Positions 27,128 through 37,332 are shown, counted from the first letter of the stretch. The stretch: DNA of 64,000 bases from Hyphomicrobiales bacterium (GCA_039989895.1 JBDXGY010000005.1:124001-188000), one strand, 5' to 3'. A program made the numbers and translations. The notes: generated by a model not told the origin, from the letters alone.

Positions 27128-27550
27128 TTAAATTGCAGTCTCTTCATCAACGGCAGCAAGCGATTTAACTAAGTCCACCAAGCGGCGACGCACTTTTGGA
27201 TCTTGAATCTTCGAAAAAGCCCTGTTCAATTGCAACCCTTCAGGGCTGGAGAGAAACTCAACCATATGAGATGAAGCACTTTCTTGAAATCCAGAAGGCT
27301 CTATACCTCCAGACGGCCCAGGAGCACCATCAAAAAAGAAGGAAACAGGCACTTGGAGCACGTTAGAAATGCTTTGCAAACGGCTGGCGCCAATGCGGTT
27401 GGTACCTTTTTCGTATTTTTGAATTTGCTGAAATGTAATACCGAGATGTTCTCCAAGTTTTTCCTGGCTGATTCCAGTCATCATGCGTCTTAAGCGCACA
27501 CGGCTCCCAACGTGGACATCAATAGGATTAGGTTGTTTCTTTCCCGCCAT
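27128..27550 (-). CDS. XRE-family regulator, PhrR/PraR-like
   Basis: 140-aa helix-turn-helix protein. The HTH_3 domain (about residues 13-67, VGSRVRLRRMMTGISQEKLGE then TFQQIQKYEKGTNRI) is followed by a 70-residue tail with Gly/Pro-rich and charged parts (parts quoted separately: GISQEKLGEHLGITFQQIQK). In rhizobia the pH-responsive phrR lies next to actA, an lnt homologue, and PraR of the same type controls surface and symbiosis traits. Here the gene likewise follows lnt (27694 on the same strand) and precedes metK. Target genes cannot be inferred. Confidence 0.8.
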   Translation of the reverse strand: MAGKKQPNPIDVHVGSRVRLRRMMTGISQEKLGEHLGITFQQIQKYEKGTNRIGASRLQSISNVLQVPVSFFFDGAPGPSGGIEPSGFQESASSHMVEFLSSPEGLQLNRAFSKIQDPKVRRRLVDLVKSLAAVDEETAI

Positions 27551-27693
27551 CAGGGGATAGCCTTTCTAATTCAACACCAAAGCAATATAGATAGGCCCAT
27601 ATTTATGGTTCATTAGCTCAATACTTATTTTACGTAACACTTCCCGCTCTTGGATCACAGGAAAATACCAAAATCGACTATAAATCAACACAC

Positions 27694-29313
27694 CTATGAA
27701 TGTTTTGCTAGAATACCTCTAGCTGCGGCAAAAATAGAGAATATTATTAACGCCCAGAAAATAAATGTCTTTATATCATACTCAACCGGCAATACAACTT
27801 TTACGGGTATTTTTGAATTAATAATACCAGATTGGCCAAGCTTCAAGCTTTGTTCCACCCTCCCATAGCCATCGATCACAGCTGAAATTCCATTATTTGC
27901 GGCTCTGATAACAGGCAAACCTTCTTCAACAGCCCGTAAGCGAGTTTGATGAAAATGCTGGTACGGGCCAGATGTAATGCCGAACCATGCATCATTAGTA
28001 ACATTCAAAATCCATTCAGCACTTTGTGTATTATGCTTGGCCGATACTTGACCAGGGAAAAGTACTTCGTAACAAATCAAAGGTATAAAAGGCGGAGCAT
28101 TACCTGTTTCAAGAATTCGCCTGTGCGCTCCTGGCGAAAACCCACCCGGTACTTGCACCAAAGACGATAGGCCAAAATTCTTGAGATGTTCTTCAAATGG
28201 AAGATATTCGCCAAACGGAACAAGATGCATTTTGTCATAGGCATCTCTTATTTCGCCGTCATGATTAATAACATACAATGAATTATAGAATGCTCGTCTC
28301 TGATTACCCGCAGTGCGCGGGGTCGCACGAGCAGCACCCGTTAAAAGTGTTGTCCCAACAGGGAGCATATTAGCAATTTGCGAAATGGCGTCTGGTTGCT
28401 CCGTCAATAAAAAAGGGAAAGCGGATTCCGGCCAAATTAAATGAGTTGTGGATAATAGCCCCAAATCGTCGGGGTTTGTACTTCTGGTGGACATCGAAAT
28501 GTACCGCTCCAGTATTTCACCCGATTTTTCAGGTTTGAATTTATCTTTTTGAGATATGTTCGGCTGTATGATTCGAAGCTGCACTCCAGCCACATGCGCC
28601 TCATCAGCTGCAGAAAGGCGCAACAAACCATATGCTCCAAGACCAATGGCGAGACATATGATCAGCAGAAAAATTCGTCCTTTGGATTTATTAACAGATG
28701 CATCACCTAGAAGAAGGGCTGGGCTGGAGAAAATCAAAACCGCGAAAAATCCATAGGTATAAAGTCCAAAAATCGCAACGCCTTGCATCATCACATCATT
28801 GGGCGCCAAAAGTACGCCCAGCGTGTTCCATGGAAACCCCGATAATATTGTTCCGCGCAACCATTCGAAGGCCGCAAAACTGGCGGCAAGAGCAAAAATG
28901 CGCCTAGCCCCCCCAGTCCAAAATACCCGAGCGACAAGAGCTGCCAACCCAAAAAAAATGGCCAAGCAAAGTGGAAGACCAATGACGGCAAGCGGCAAAA
29001 GCCAGGCGAACATATCCGCATCAACCAGAAAAGCAGAACCTAACCACCATAATCCGGCAATAAAATACCCAAAGCCAAACCAATAGCCACGCCAAAAAGC
29101 TGGCATAAATTTTGACAAGCCCCGTTTTTCCGCATTCGGCACTGCGCCATCAAGTGTGAAGACGAAGAGGGGAAATATAACCCACAGAACAGGGGTAAGA
29201 TGCAATGGCGCGAGGCCAGCCGCTGTTATAGCACCAAGCACGAAGCATAGAGCCAAGACACGCCAACCAGACAGTAAAACGATGGAATGACAAATTGCTT
29301 GCAATGCGTTCAC
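27694..29313 (-). CDS. lnt: Apolipoprotein N-acyltransferase
   Basis: Inner-membrane enzyme (539 aa) that adds the third acyl chain to lipoproteins. About seven transmembrane helices fill the first 220 residues, then a periplasmic carbon-nitrogen hydrolase domain carries the Glu-Lys-Cys triad: Glu in IWPESAFPFL, Lys in YDKMHLVPFGEYLPFE and Cys in PLICYEVLFPG. It overlaps the corC stop by 4 nt. In rhizobia the homologue ActA is needed for acid tolerance. Confidence 0.95.
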   Translation of the reverse strand: MNALQAICHSIVLLSGWRVLALCFVLGAITAAGLAPLHLTPVLWVIFPLFVFTLDGAVPNAEKRGLSKFMPAFWRGYWFGFGYFIAGLWWLGSAFLVDADMFAWLLPLAVIGLPLCLAIFFGLAALVARVFWTGGARRIFALAASFAAFEWLRGTILSGFPWNTLGVLLAPNDVMMQGVAIFGLYTYGFFAVLIFSSPALLLGDASVNKSKGRIFLLIICLAIGLGAYGLLRLSAADEAHVAGVQLRIIQPNISQKDKFKPEKSGEILERYISMSTRSTNPDDLGLLSTTHLIWPESAFPFLLTEQPDAISQIANMLPVGTTLLTGAARATPRTAGNQRRAFYNSLYVINHDGEIRDAYDKMHLVPFGEYLPFEEHLKNFGLSSLVQVPGGFSPGAHRRILETGNAPPFIPLICYEVLFPGQVSAKHNTQSAEWILNVTNDAWFGITSGPYQHFHQTRLRAVEEGLPVIRAANNGISAVIDGYGRVEQSLKLGQSGIINSKIPVKVVLPVEYDIKTFIFWALIIFSIFAAARGILAKHS

Positions 29314-30422
29314 GTTTTAGACTTCTTTGTTGTAGAGACACCAGTCACATCTGATGTATCAGTTGAACGTTTCCGGCGACGCTTACTCGTCGGCTTACTT
29401 GCAACGATGCGCACTTTGCGAATGCGGCGCGGATCAGCTTCAATGATTTCAAAATCGAATGCTCCCAAGGCGCGCACCACTTCACCGCGCACCGGCACGC
29501 GACCAAGTTCAGTAAATAAAAGACCGCCGATTGTATCGACATCATCATCATCAACGTCGATATCAAGAGTAATATCAAGAGCTTGCGCAACATCCCCTAG
29601 TGGGGTTCGTGCATCTGCACTCCACCGATTATCAGCTTCCTTAGTGATGAGAGGGCCGATTTCATCGTCATGCTCGTCTTCAATATCACCAACAATAGCC
29701 TCGACCACATCTTCCATGGACACAAGGCCATCGGTGCCCCCATATTCATCCACCACGATCGCCATTTGTGACCGACTGGCCTGCATTCTGGCAAAAATAT
29801 CAAAGGCAGGCATAGAAGGTGGCACGAAGAGGACCGGCCTTAAAATTTCTGATTCTTCCAGCGTCTGGCTCAAATTGATGTTGCTTAGATCATAATCTAC
29901 GACATCATTGCGCCGTTGCTTCGCACCATCATTGGGGTTTTTTTCAGCTTTATCCATCATGTAAGCCATCAAATCCTTGACGTGAACCATGCCGATTGGA
30001 TCATCTAACATTTCGCGATAAACTGGCATGCGTGAATGGCGTGATTCTTCAAACTGGAAAATAAGTTCACCTAGGGTGATTGTCACATCCACCGCGTCGA
30101 TATCTGCTCGAGGGAGCATAACGTCATCAGCACGCACTTCACGCAAAGACAAGATATTGCTTAACATCGAGCGCTCTTCAGGGCTGAACGTTAAGTCATC
30201 GTCCTCTTGGCCAAGCACAACCTCTAGGTCACGTCTTAAAGACATATTTTTGCGAAACGGCAGCATATTTTTAATGCGTTCGAATAGACTCAGTTTGGCG
30301 GGTTTATCGCTTAAATCATTCTCGTCAAGTTGGTCAGCATTTTCAGACCCGGGTTCATCGTCTCCAGGTTGGTCGTCTTTCGCTACAACTGACGCATCAG
30401 AGGAAGGCGCCTTCAAGGTCAT
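29310..30422 (-). CDS. corC: CBS-domain protein of the CorC/HlyC family
   Basis: 370-aa cytoplasmic protein: an acidic N-terminus (about 1-60, rich in Asp and Glu), a CBS pair (about 105-240, with VMLPRADIDAVD and MPVYREMLDDPIGMVHVKDL), and a C-terminal CorC_HlyC transporter-associated domain (RTPLGDVAQAL..GGLLFTELGRVP). It lacks the DUF21 membrane domain of full-length hemolysin-like exporters. Such proteins are thought to modulate Mg2+/Co2+ efflux. The phoH-ybeY-corC-lnt order is widely conserved in Proteobacteria. Confidence 0.92.
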   Translation of the reverse strand: MTLKAPSSDASVVAKDDQPGDDEPGSENADQLDENDLSDKPAKLSLFERIKNMLPFRKNMSLRRDLEVVLGQEDDDLTFSPEERSMLSNILSLREVRADDVMLPRADIDAVDVTITLGELIFQFEESRHSRMPVYREMLDDPIGMVHVKDLMAYMMDKAEKNPNDGAKQRRNDVVDYDLSNINLSQTLEESEILRPVLFVPPSMPAFDIFARMQASRSQMAIVVDEYGGTDGLVSMEDVVEAIVGDIEDEHDDEIGPLITKEADNRWSADARTPLGDVAQALDITLDIDVDDDDVDTIGGLLFTELGRVPVRGEVVRALGAFDFEIIEADPRRIRKVRIVASKPTSKRRRKRSTDTSDVTGVSTTKKSKT

Positions 30423-30952
30423 TTATCTGTCATATCCTTATACGGATCATCAATATTTAGATCACGCAAAATATCTATTTCCAAGCTTTCCATCACCGCA
30501 GCTTCATCATCCGTTTCATGATCATATCCAACAAGATGCAAAAAGCCATGAACCATTAAGTGTTGAAGATGGTGATTAAAGTCTTTTTTCTCAAGGTCGG
30601 CTTCGCGGAAAATGGTCTCAAATGCAAGCACAATATCACCAAGATAGGGTCCAAAAACATCACAATCCGCTTCTTGCTGAGGAAAAGACAACACATTTGT
30701 TGGCTTTTCTTGCCCCCTAAACTCGCCATTAATCCGAGTTATGTGGCTGTCGTCTGTAAAAAGAAGACTAACTTCTGAGCCATCCATAACCTTACAAACC
30801 TGACAAAAAGATCGATTATCCATAAGAGTGGCAAATGTGCTGTCAATCATGGATTCCAAGATCTCAAGCGCTGGCCAATTGCCTGCCTCAATCCTAAAAT
30901 CCAGTTCGACCCTCACTTTATCAGTGCAAGAGTTTGGCTCAGGCGCCATCAT
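30419..30952 (-). CDS. ybeY: Endoribonuclease YbeY / rRNA maturation factor
   Basis: Zinc-dependent RNase (177 aa) acting in 16S rRNA 3'-end maturation and ribosome quality control. The metal triad is His135, His139 and His145 in HGFLHLVGYDH. GEFRGQEKPTNVLSFP is the other conserved element. It overlaps corC by 4 nt and phoH by 14 nt, so the genes are tightly coupled. Confidence 0.95.
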   Translation of the reverse strand: MMAPEPNSCTDKVRVELDFRIEAGNWPALEILESMIDSTFATLMDNRSFCQVCKVMDGSEVSLLFTDDSHITRINGEFRGQEKPTNVLSFPQQEADCDVFGPYLGDIVLAFETIFREADLEKKDFNHHLQHLMVHGFLHLVGYDHETDDEAAVMESLEIDILRDLNIDDPYKDMTDK

Positions 30953-31955
30953 TGTGTCCTGTGCGGTTCATGTGCTCGCTATCACCATCGTAGGCGTTTA
31001 CAATACGTGCGACAAGTGCGTGGCGCACCACATCTTCGGCTGTAAATTTGATGCATGCAATGCCTTTGACACCTTTCAACACGCGCAAAGCCTCCACAAG
31101 GCCAGATATCGTGCCGCGCGGCAGATCCACCTGACTTGGATCACCTGTGATGAACATTTTTGAATCTTCACCCAACCGCGTCAAAAACATCTTCATCTGC
31201 ATCGAGGTTGTGTTTTGTGCCTCATCAAGAATGACCGCTGAATTGGCGAGAGTGCGCCCACGCATGAAGGCAAGTGGAGCAATTTCGATCATGCCGGACG
31301 CCAAGGCGCGCTCCACACGTTCTGGCGGCATCATGTCATAAAGCGCATCATATAGCGGGCGCAGATAAGGATCGACCTTTTCCTTCATATCGCCGGGCAA
31401 AAACCCAAGCCGTTCACCTGCTTCAACGGCCGGGCGTGACAAAATAATCCGGTCCACCTCGCCGCGTTCCAACATGGCAGCAGCATAAGCGCAGACGAGA
31501 TATGTTTTACCTGTTCCCGCGGGGCCTGTACCAAAAATAAGCTCTTTCTTACCCATTGCGCGAATATACTCGTCTTGGGTTTTAGAGCGCGCAATAATGG
31601 TTTTCTTGCGCGTGGATATTTGAGCAAATTTCACTTTTGCCTGTTTCTCCATAGTCGGCAGCACCAACTGGCTTTTTTCAGCCTCTACCATACGAACAAT
31701 ACCAGCGATCTCGCCGTTATCGATTGGACGGCCTAGGTTAAGTTGTTCATATAGAATTTCAAGGGTGCGGTGCGCGCGATCACAAGCATCCTCATAACCG
31801 CGAAGAGTAACCTGATTCCCCCGCCGGATGGCTTCAACACCAATACTCTGCTCAATTAGCGCAAGATTTTGGTCATATTGCCCAAAAAGGTCACTGGCTA
31901 AACGATTATCCTCAAAAGCGATAATCCGTTCTATTCGCTCAAGTTCAGTTTTCAA
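30939..31955 (-). CDS. PhoH-family ATPase
   Basis: 338-aa P-loop ATPase with the Walker A motif GPAGTGKT at 144-151 and the Walker B-like [10 protein letters not shown]. The N-terminal 100 residues form a KH-like RNA-binding region typical of the PhoH/YbeZ group, which interacts with YbeY. An RNA helicase or RNA-remodelling role is likely; the historic phosphate-starvation name is not supported by anything near the gene. It overlaps miaB by 4 nt. Confidence 0.94.
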   Translation of the reverse strand: MKTELERIERIIAFEDNRLASDLFGQYDQNLALIEQSIGVEAIRRGNQVTLRGYEDACDRAHRTLEILYEQLNLGRPIDNGEIAGIVRMVEAEKSQLVLPTMEKQAKVKFAQISTRKKTIIARSKTQDEYIRAMGKKELIFGTGPAGTGKTYLVCAYAAAMLERGEVDRIILSRPAVEAGERLGFLPGDMKEKVDPYLRPLYDALYDMMPPERVERALASGMIEIAPLAFMRGRTLANSAVILDEAQNTTSMQMKMFLTRLGEDSKMFITGDPSQVDLPRGTISGLVEALRVLKGVKGIACIKFTAEDVVRHALVARIVNAYDGDSEHMNRTGHNDGA

Positions 31956-33412
31956 ACTGCCCCCATTGCTAATGCCTTTTCAGCATTATGGTCTATGAGT
32001 GTCGCACAAAGTGAATTGGTACTTAATTCACTGACACGCACTTTCACAATTTCTCCGATTAATTCTTCAGGCGCATTAACTTGTACCGGCTGCAACCACG
32101 GCGAACGACCAACCAGCTGGCCAGCCTCGCGCCCTTTGCGCTCCAAAAGAAGTGTCATCTCACGATTTAAGCATGAGGCATTGAAGCTATCTCTTTGTTC
32201 AATCAAGAGCGTCTGCAAACGCTGCAAGCGTTCAGCTTTTATGGCCTCATCCACTTGCACCTCTTCATCGGCCGCCGGTGTTCCTGGGCGCGGTGAATAT
32301 TTGAAAGAATAAGCTGAGGCATATTCGACATGGCGCACAAGATCCATCGTCGCCTCAAAGTCTTCATCGCTTTCACCAGGAAAGCCGACAATGAAGTCAC
32401 CGGAAAGGGCGATGTCAGAGCGCGCTTCGCGGACACGATCAATCACGCGAAAATAATCATCGCGCGTGTGACGGCGGTTCATGGCTTTCAAAATTTTATC
32501 CGAGCCAGCTTGAACCGGTAAATGTAGATATGGCATCAAACACTCAAGGTCACGGTGCGCCGCAATCAAAGTGTCATCCATGTCGTTTGGGTGACTGGTT
32601 GTATAACGCAAACGAGATAAGCCGTCGATTTTAGCAAGCTCAAACAATAACTCACCAAGCCCCACCTCATTGCCAGCCCCATCAAGGCCATGCCACGCAT
32701 TCACATTTTGCCCAAGCAATGTCACTTCACGCACACCGCTTTCCGCCATCAAACGCGCTTCTTCAACAATCTGTGCCACAGGGCGAGAGACTTCTGCACC
32801 ACGCGTATAAGGAACGACACAAAAGGCACAAAATTTATCGCAGCCTTCTTGCACTGTTAAAAATGCGCTTGCGCCGCGCGACTTGATCTGGCGTCGTGTT
32901 GGTGCTGGCAGATGGTCGAATTTGTCTTCAGCGGGAAACTCAGTTTCCAACAAATCATCACGACTGTTCTTTCCTGTCGCACGTGCCACAAGGCCTGGTA
33001 GTTTGTGATAACTTTGCGGACCAACCACAAGATCTACAATCGGTGCTCGACGCTGGATTTCTGAACCTTCAGCTTGTGCAACACAGCCAGCCACACCAAT
33101 CATGGTCTCTTTGCCTTTTTTGGCGCGTTTTTCTTTCAGCTGACGAATACGCCCAAGCTCGGAATACACTTTCTCTGAGGCTTTTTCGCGGATATGGCAG
33201 GTATTCAACAACACCAGATCAGCGTCTTCGATCACATCCGTCTGCCCATATCCTTCACCCGCCAAGGTGTCAGCCATGCGCGTGGTATCATAGACGTTCA
33301 TCTGGCAGCCATAGGTTTTTATAAAAACCTTCTTAGGGACGTCAGTTTTCTTCTTCTCATTTTTCACTACATCGTCCATACGGCTTTGGTTACTCTCAAG
33401 AAGGTTGTTCAT
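31952..33412 (-). CDS. miaB: tRNA-2-methylthio-N6-dimethylallyladenosine synthase
   Basis: Radical-SAM methylthiotransferase (486 aa) that modifies A37 of tRNAs reading UNN codons. The N-terminal UPF0004 domain has YGCQMN (Cys36) and two further cysteines ([14 protein letters not shown]) for the auxiliary 4Fe-4S cluster; the radical SAM motif is CDKFCAFC (CxxxCxxC); the C-terminus is a TRAM domain ([17 protein letters not shown]). The first 25 residues are poorly conserved, and an ATG at 33379 is an alternative start. Confidence 0.95.
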   Translation of the reverse strand: MNNLLESNQSRMDDVVKNEKKKTDVPKKVFIKTYGCQMNVYDTTRMADTLAGEGYGQTDVIEDADLVLLNTCHIREKASEKVYSELGRIRQLKEKRAKKGKETMIGVAGCVAQAEGSEIQRRAPIVDLVVGPQSYHKLPGLVARATGKNSRDDLLETEFPAEDKFDHLPAPTRRQIKSRGASAFLTVQEGCDKFCAFCVVPYTRGAEVSRPVAQIVEEARLMAESGVREVTLLGQNVNAWHGLDGAGNEVGLGELLFELAKIDGLSRLRYTTSHPNDMDDTLIAAHRDLECLMPYLHLPVQAGSDKILKAMNRRHTRDDYFRVIDRVREARSDIALSGDFIVGFPGESDEDFEATMDLVRHVEYASAYSFKYSPRPGTPAADEEVQVDEAIKAERLQRLQTLLIEQRDSFNASCLNREMTLLLERKGREAGQLVGRSPWLQPVQVNAPEELIGEIVKVRVSELSTNSLCATLIDHNAEKALAMGAV

Positions 33413-33479
33413 TACCCTTATAGGGCATTATGCGCACTGATTCCCGACTTTACGACAATAGGCAAGTCACTATCTTATA

Positions 33480-33502
33480 AAACCATGACGTTTTGATGGT
33501 TT
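33480..33502 (-). terminator. Weak stem-loop after plsC
   Basis: Arms aaaccat (33480-33486) and atggttt (33496-33502) pair over 7 bp immediately after the plsC stop. The following sequence on the minus strand is ttataag, a poor T-run, so termination efficiency is uncertain. Confidence 0.35.
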
Positions 33503-34293
33503 CACGGCTTTTTTGTCCCGCGCAATGCAGTCGTTTTCATAGTACGAACATCGGTCTCCAGCTTCTTCGTCAACTCTTTTCTATTAGTTGCGGCGCCCAC
33601 TTGATAGGGTTTTCCGTAAACAACCGATACATCAATGGCTGCTTCTTTTAGTACGCCAAGCAAATGCGGACCCATCTCCATATCACCATAGAAGCCTGTA
33701 AGCGCGCGCTCGGTTGAGATGGCAGCCATACCTTGAAGATGGGTATAGGCAAGAGCCACGGGCTGTATCCAAACGGTCTCATCATCCCTTATCGCCCTTT
33801 GCGCTGCCCCGATAAGAGCTGATCTAAAAGTAAGAACATGGGCGCCCGATGTCGATGTACCTTCGGCAAAAAGCACCATGACATCACCGTCGTTCAAACG
33901 ATCGGCGATTTCATTCGTCTTTTCACCCGTGGCACTGCGGCGTTCGCGATTGACAAAGACTGTGCGTTGTAATTTCGCCAAGAGGCCAAAAGCAGGCCAG
34001 CTTGAGACTTCCTGCTTTGCTATAAAACAAACCGGCCCGCTTGCGCTAAGAGCCACGATATCAAGCCATGAGATATGATTAGCCACAATAAGAAGCGGAC
34101 GCTTATCAGAAATCTGCCCTTGGACCGTTACCTTTAGACCAATTATGCGAGCGGCGAAGCGGTGCCATAAGCTCGGCAACTTGCGCCTTGAAGGCAACTT
34201 GAGACCATTGAGTATTATTTGGATGGGTATGAGTGGAAGCGTTACTAAAAGTAACACAATGATCGTGAAAGAGGCGCGCACCGTGCCTATCAT
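33502..34293 (-). CDS. plsC: 1-acyl-sn-glycerol-3-phosphate acyltransferase
   Basis: Membrane-associated acyltransferase (263 aa) that makes phosphatidic acid. Catalytic motif HX4D is NHISWLD; the glycerol-phosphate site is FAEGTSTSG. One N-terminal hydrophobic helix (about residues 5-30) anchors it in the inner membrane. It starts 3 nt after the fur-family gene. Substrate chain preference cannot be judged, and an ornithine-lipid OlsA-type role is possible but unsupported by neighbours. Confidence 0.9.
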   Translation of the reverse strand: MIGTVRASFTIIVLLLVTLPLIPIQIILNGLKLPSRRKLPSLWHRFAARIIGLKVTVQGQISDKRPLLIVANHISWLDIVALSASGPVCFIAKQEVSSWPAFGLLAKLQRTVFVNRERRSATGEKTNEIADRLNDGDVMVLFAEGTSTSGAHVLTFRSALIGAAQRAIRDDETVWIQPVALAYTHLQGMAAISTERALTGFYGDMEMGPHLLGVLKEAAIDVSVVYGKPYQVGAATNRKELTKKLETDVRTMKTTALRGTKKP

Positions 34294-34296
34294 TGC

Positions 34297-34728
34297 TTAG
34301 CTCTTTATCTCATCTGGATCATCTGGCGCATCAAGTGGCACGCCATAAAGCTCGAGCCGATGATCCACGAGTTTAAAGCCCAATTCACGGGCAATCACCT
34401 CTTGAAGTTTTTCGATTGCTTCATTGTTAAATTCAATAACATTACCGGTGCGCAAGTCGATCAGATGGTCATGGTGTTCTTCAGGTACGGTCTCATAACG
34501 CGAGCGACCATCACGAAAATCATGGCGCTCAACAATACCCGCATCTTCAAAAAGTTTAACAGTGCGATAAACGGTGGAAATCGAAATATTCTCGTCCACT
34601 TTCACAGCACGGCGATACAGCTCTTCAACATCGGGATGGTCATGTGCTTTTTCCAGCACGCGCGCAATAATGCGACGTTGCTCGGTCATCCGCATTCCTT
34701 TGTCTACGCATTGTTTTTCAAGGAACAT
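34297..34728 (-). CDS. Fur-family metalloregulator (Fur/Mur type)
   Basis: 143-aa winged-helix repressor responding to iron or manganese. The DNA-binding part includes ISTVYRTVKLFEDAGIV, and the sensor site has HHDH at 85-88. The structural zinc CxxC of classical Fur is missing: Asp91 and Thr94 stand at those positions (LIDLRTGNVIEF). Loss of the CxxC is seen in the alphaproteobacterial Mur/Fur group, several of which respond to manganese. The miaB-plsC-fur-rimI-tsaB neighbourhood agrees with that group. Which metal it senses is not decidable here. Confidence 0.9.
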   Translation of the reverse strand: MFLEKQCVDKGMRMTEQRRIIARVLEKAHDHPDVEELYRRAVKVDENISISTVYRTVKLFEDAGIVERHDFRDGRSRYETVPEEHHDHLIDLRTGNVIEFNNEAIEKLQEVIARELGFKLVDHRLELYGVPLDAPDDPDEIKS

Positions 34729-34768
34729 AGGTTTTCCGCTGCCGATTCATTGCCACTTAGGCCAAGAA

Positions 34769-35284
34769 TTAGCGAAGATCAGCGCGCATGACAAGCGCGC
34801 GCGGTCGCGGTCGTGTTTCATCACCATTACTTTTATCCGCAGTATAATAAGATTTACGCTCGCCAACCTCTTTAAATTTCAAACCGTGATAAAGCGCGAC
34901 TGCGGCCTCGTTGGTCTCATCCACCTCTAAAAACAGATGTTTGATGCGATCAGCATATAGATCACTCATGATCGCGCGCATTAAGGTTTTACCAATCCCT
35001 AGGCTGCGCGCATCATTTGCAACAGCAATGGTCAGTATTTCTGCTTCATCAGCCGCAACGCGCGCTAAAACAAACCCTTTAGGACCAAGACTTGGGGGGC
35101 GAAGCCATGTCGAAGGGCGCTTACACTGCAGTGCGCGTATATTGTCGCTGTCAATCATGCGTGTAATTTCATCGCCCGACCAATTATGGCTAAAAGCATC
35201 AGCGTGCACATTGGCAAGGTCCATGGCATCGGACACCCGCGAGCCTTCTACGGTTATATCACCTGCTATAAAAGGCCACATCAT
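34769..35284 (-). CDS. rimI: GNAT acetyltransferase, RimI-like
   Basis: 171-aa GCN5-family N-acetyltransferase, probably of ribosomal protein S18 N-terminal alanine. The ATG at 35284 overlaps the tsaB stop by 4 nt; the longer frame to 35389 adds unrelated residues read out of tsaB. The acetyl-CoA loop is ARSLGIGKTLM (variant of RxxGxG), followed by HLFLEVDETNEAAVALYHGLKF, the usual RimI pattern (quoted in parts: FLEVDETNEAAVALYHGL). The tsaB-rimI pairing is common in bacteria. Confidence 0.9.
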   Translation of the reverse strand: MMWPFIAGDITVEGSRVSDAMDLANVHADAFSHNWSGDEITRMIDSDNIRALQCKRPSTWLRPPSLGPKGFVLARVAADEAEILTIAVANDARSLGIGKTLMRAIMSDLYADRIKHLFLEVDETNEAAVALYHGLKFKEVGERKSYYTADKSNGDETRPRPRALVMRADLR

Positions 35285-35952
35285 GAGACGAGCCTTGCAA
35301 CACGAGCGCTCAATGGTTGTGGTTTTGCATCGGCTGCACGTAGATAAAGCGGCTTGGGCTTTATATCGCTGACCTTCGCGACTTCGCAAAGCTTTGAGAC
35401 GACCTCAATCGATGGCGCATCGTCTGTTGAATGTATAAACCCGCCCTTTATGAGCGAAGCGAAATGCTGTGCACCCGACCCAATAAGTGCTAGCTCTGCA
35501 TAGTTGAGCCATAGTTCAGGGCAAGGAGCATCTATCTTATGCAGCAACGGCCCCTCTTTTGACGTCCCATTTTCATCAAAAAACTGGGTGTAGAATTCAC
35601 CGCGTTTAGCATCTTGAACCACGAGCTTTGCACTTGTCATATCGCAGCCACTCGCCAAGGCTTCAAGTGTTGAAACACCCACAGCAGGAATATCAAGCGC
35701 CAAGGCCAGCCCGCGCGCAGCAGACAAACCAACCCGCACGCCGGTGAAGGAACCCGGTCCTGTGGTCACGCCAATTCGTGTTAAATCTTGGTAAGACAGA
35801 TCAAGCTGACCGAGCGCTTCGTCAATCATATCGATTAACACTTCAGCATGCCCGTGCCCTATCGCATTAGTGCGCCCAAAACACACTCCATCGCTCCGTT
35901 TTAAATGAACAGAACAATTACGAGATGATGTATCAATAGAAAGAAGAGCCAT
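35281..35952 (-). CDS. tsaB: tRNA threonylcarbamoyladenosine biosynthesis protein TsaB
   Basis: 223-aa ASKHA-fold protein that dimerises with TsaD in the t6A37 modification complex. Family landmarks: LSIDTSSRNCSVHL at the N-terminus, TTGPGSFTGVRVGLSAARGLALAL (seen as GPGSFTGVR and ARGLALAL) and DAKRGEFYTQFF. It lacks the metal-binding histidines of TsaD, as expected of TsaB. It is 54 nt downstream of nfuA. Confidence 0.94.
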   Translation of the reverse strand: MALLSIDTSSRNCSVHLKRSDGVCFGRTNAIGHGHAEVLIDMIDEALGQLDLSYQDLTRIGVTTGPGSFTGVRVGLSAARGLALALDIPAVGVSTLEALASGCDMTSAKLVVQDAKRGEFYTQFFDENGTSKEGPLLHKIDAPCPELWLNYAELALIGSGAQHFASLIKGGFIHSTDDAPSIEVVSKLCEVAKVSDIKPKPLYLRAADAKPQPLSARVARLVS

Positions 35953-36006
35953 ACAAGAATCATAAATCCGTTTGGCAAGACATGGAAGCTTTAAAGTGGC
36001 TGAAGG

Positions 36007-36588
36007 TTAAAAACTTGGCTGCTGTCCATAGGCTTCAACGGACTGCACTTGCGGCACGAAATGGCGCAGCAAGTTCTGGATGCCATGCTTCAAGGTTGCC
36101 GTTGATGAAGGGCAGCCAGCGCAGGCGCCGCGCATGTTCAAATAAACCGTACCATCTTTGAAGCCATGGAAGGTTATATCACCACCATCTTGCGCAACAG
36201 CGGGGCGCACTCTTGTCTCAAGCAGCTCCTTGATTGTTGCGACAATCTCGCCGTCTGCTTCATCGAAAAATTCTTCTTCCGATTGCGCTTCAACATTGGC
36301 ATTTTCCAACATAACCGGTTGGCCCGCCATGAAGTGCTCCATGATAGCGCCAAGAACGGCAGGCTTAAGATGCGGCCATGGTGTATCAGCAGCTTTGGTG
36401 ATCGTGATGAAATCATAACCAAAGAAAACAGCCTCAACACCCTCAATCTCGAATAGATGCAATGCTAGAGGCGACTGAGATGCATCATCGCCTTTGCGAA
36501 CATCAAATGTGCCCGCATTGAGCACAACAATACCCGGCAAAAATTTGAGTGTGGCTGGATTTGGCGTTTCTTCTGTTTGAATAAACAT
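36007..36588 (-). CDS. nfuA: NfuA-type iron-sulfur cluster carrier
   Basis: 193-aa Fe-S scaffold or carrier. The N-terminal Nfu_N domain (MFIQTEETPNPATLKFLPG) and the C-terminal NifU domain with Cys156 and Cys159 (RGACAGCPSST) match the alphaproteobacterial and mitochondrial NFU1 type, not the A-type-fused gamma-proteobacterial form. It could supply MiaB, two genes further along, with its clusters, which is an inference from proximity. Confidence 0.94.
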   Translation of the reverse strand: MFIQTEETPNPATLKFLPGIVVLNAGTFDVRKGDDASQSPLALHLFEIEGVEAVFFGYDFITITKAADTPWPHLKPAVLGAIMEHFMAGQPVMLENANVEAQSEEEFFDEADGEIVATIKELLETRVRPAVAQDGGDITFHGFKDGTVYLNMRGACAGCPSSTATLKHGIQNLLRHFVPQVQSVEAYGQQPSF

Positions 36589-36690
36589 GAGGCATCTCTT
36601 TCATGGATATATCGTTGAACAGCCCTTTAATGAGCGCATCACAACATTTCAGATTAGTTTAGAATATTTCTAATCTAGGGTAAAGCTAAT

Positions 36691-37332
36691 TTAGGCATTC
36701 AGCCCACCGTGTTCAACAATAAACTCGATAATCGGCTTGCATCCATCGTTATGCTTGGCATCTGTGAGCAAAAAGGGGCGTGAGCCACGCTGAATATCCG
36801 CGTCGCGCTGCATCACTTCAAGGTCAGCCCCCACATGAGGGGCTAAATCTACTTTATTGATCAGCAGCAAATCGGATTTGGTGATGCCCGGCCCGCCTTT
36901 GCGCGGTATCTCTTCACCCTGACAAACCGAGATTACATAAAGAGTGAGATCCGCCAAATCCGGCGAGAAGGTCGCGGCCAAATTATCGCCACCAGATTCA
37001 ATAAAGACCACATCAAGGTCTGGGTGCTTTCTAACCAGTTGGTCGATTGCCTGTAAATTGATGGTCGCATCTTCGCGAATGGCTGTATGGGGGCAGCCGC
37101 CGGTTTCAACGCCCAAAATGCGATCTTCAGACAAGGCCTGCATGCGCACCAGCGCATCGGCATCTTCCTTGGTGTAAATATCATTGGTCACCACGGCGAT
37201 CGAATAAGTGTCGCGCATGGCTTTGCATAGTTCAGCGGTGATTGTTGTTTTGCCAGAGCCAACCGGACCGCCAATGCCAACACGCAGCGGGCCGTTTCTA
37301 TTGGAGCCACCGCTATGAGAACCATTTGTCAT
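36691..37332 (-). CDS. ureG: Urease accessory GTPase UreG
   Basis: Nickel-delivering SIMIBI GTPase (213 aa). P-loop GGPVGSGKT at 21-29, the invariant [13 protein letters not shown] (with the nickel-binding CPH), and [17 protein letters not shown] are all present. A short Ser/Gly/Asn/His N-terminus takes the place of the long His-rich tract seen in some rhizobial UreG proteins. It overlaps ureF by 4 nt and ends the urease operon; no terminator is evident within 100 bp. Confidence 0.96.
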   Translation of the reverse strand: MTNGSHSGGSNRNGPLRVGIGGPVGSGKTTITAELCKAMRDTYSIAVVTNDIYTKEDADALVRMQALSEDRILGVETGGCPHTAIREDATINLQAIDQLVRKHPDLDVVFIESGGDNLAATFSPDLADLTLYVISVCQGEEIPRKGGPGITKSDLLLINKVDLAPHVGADLEVMQRDADIQRGSRPFLLTDAKHNDGCKPIIEFIVEHGGLNA

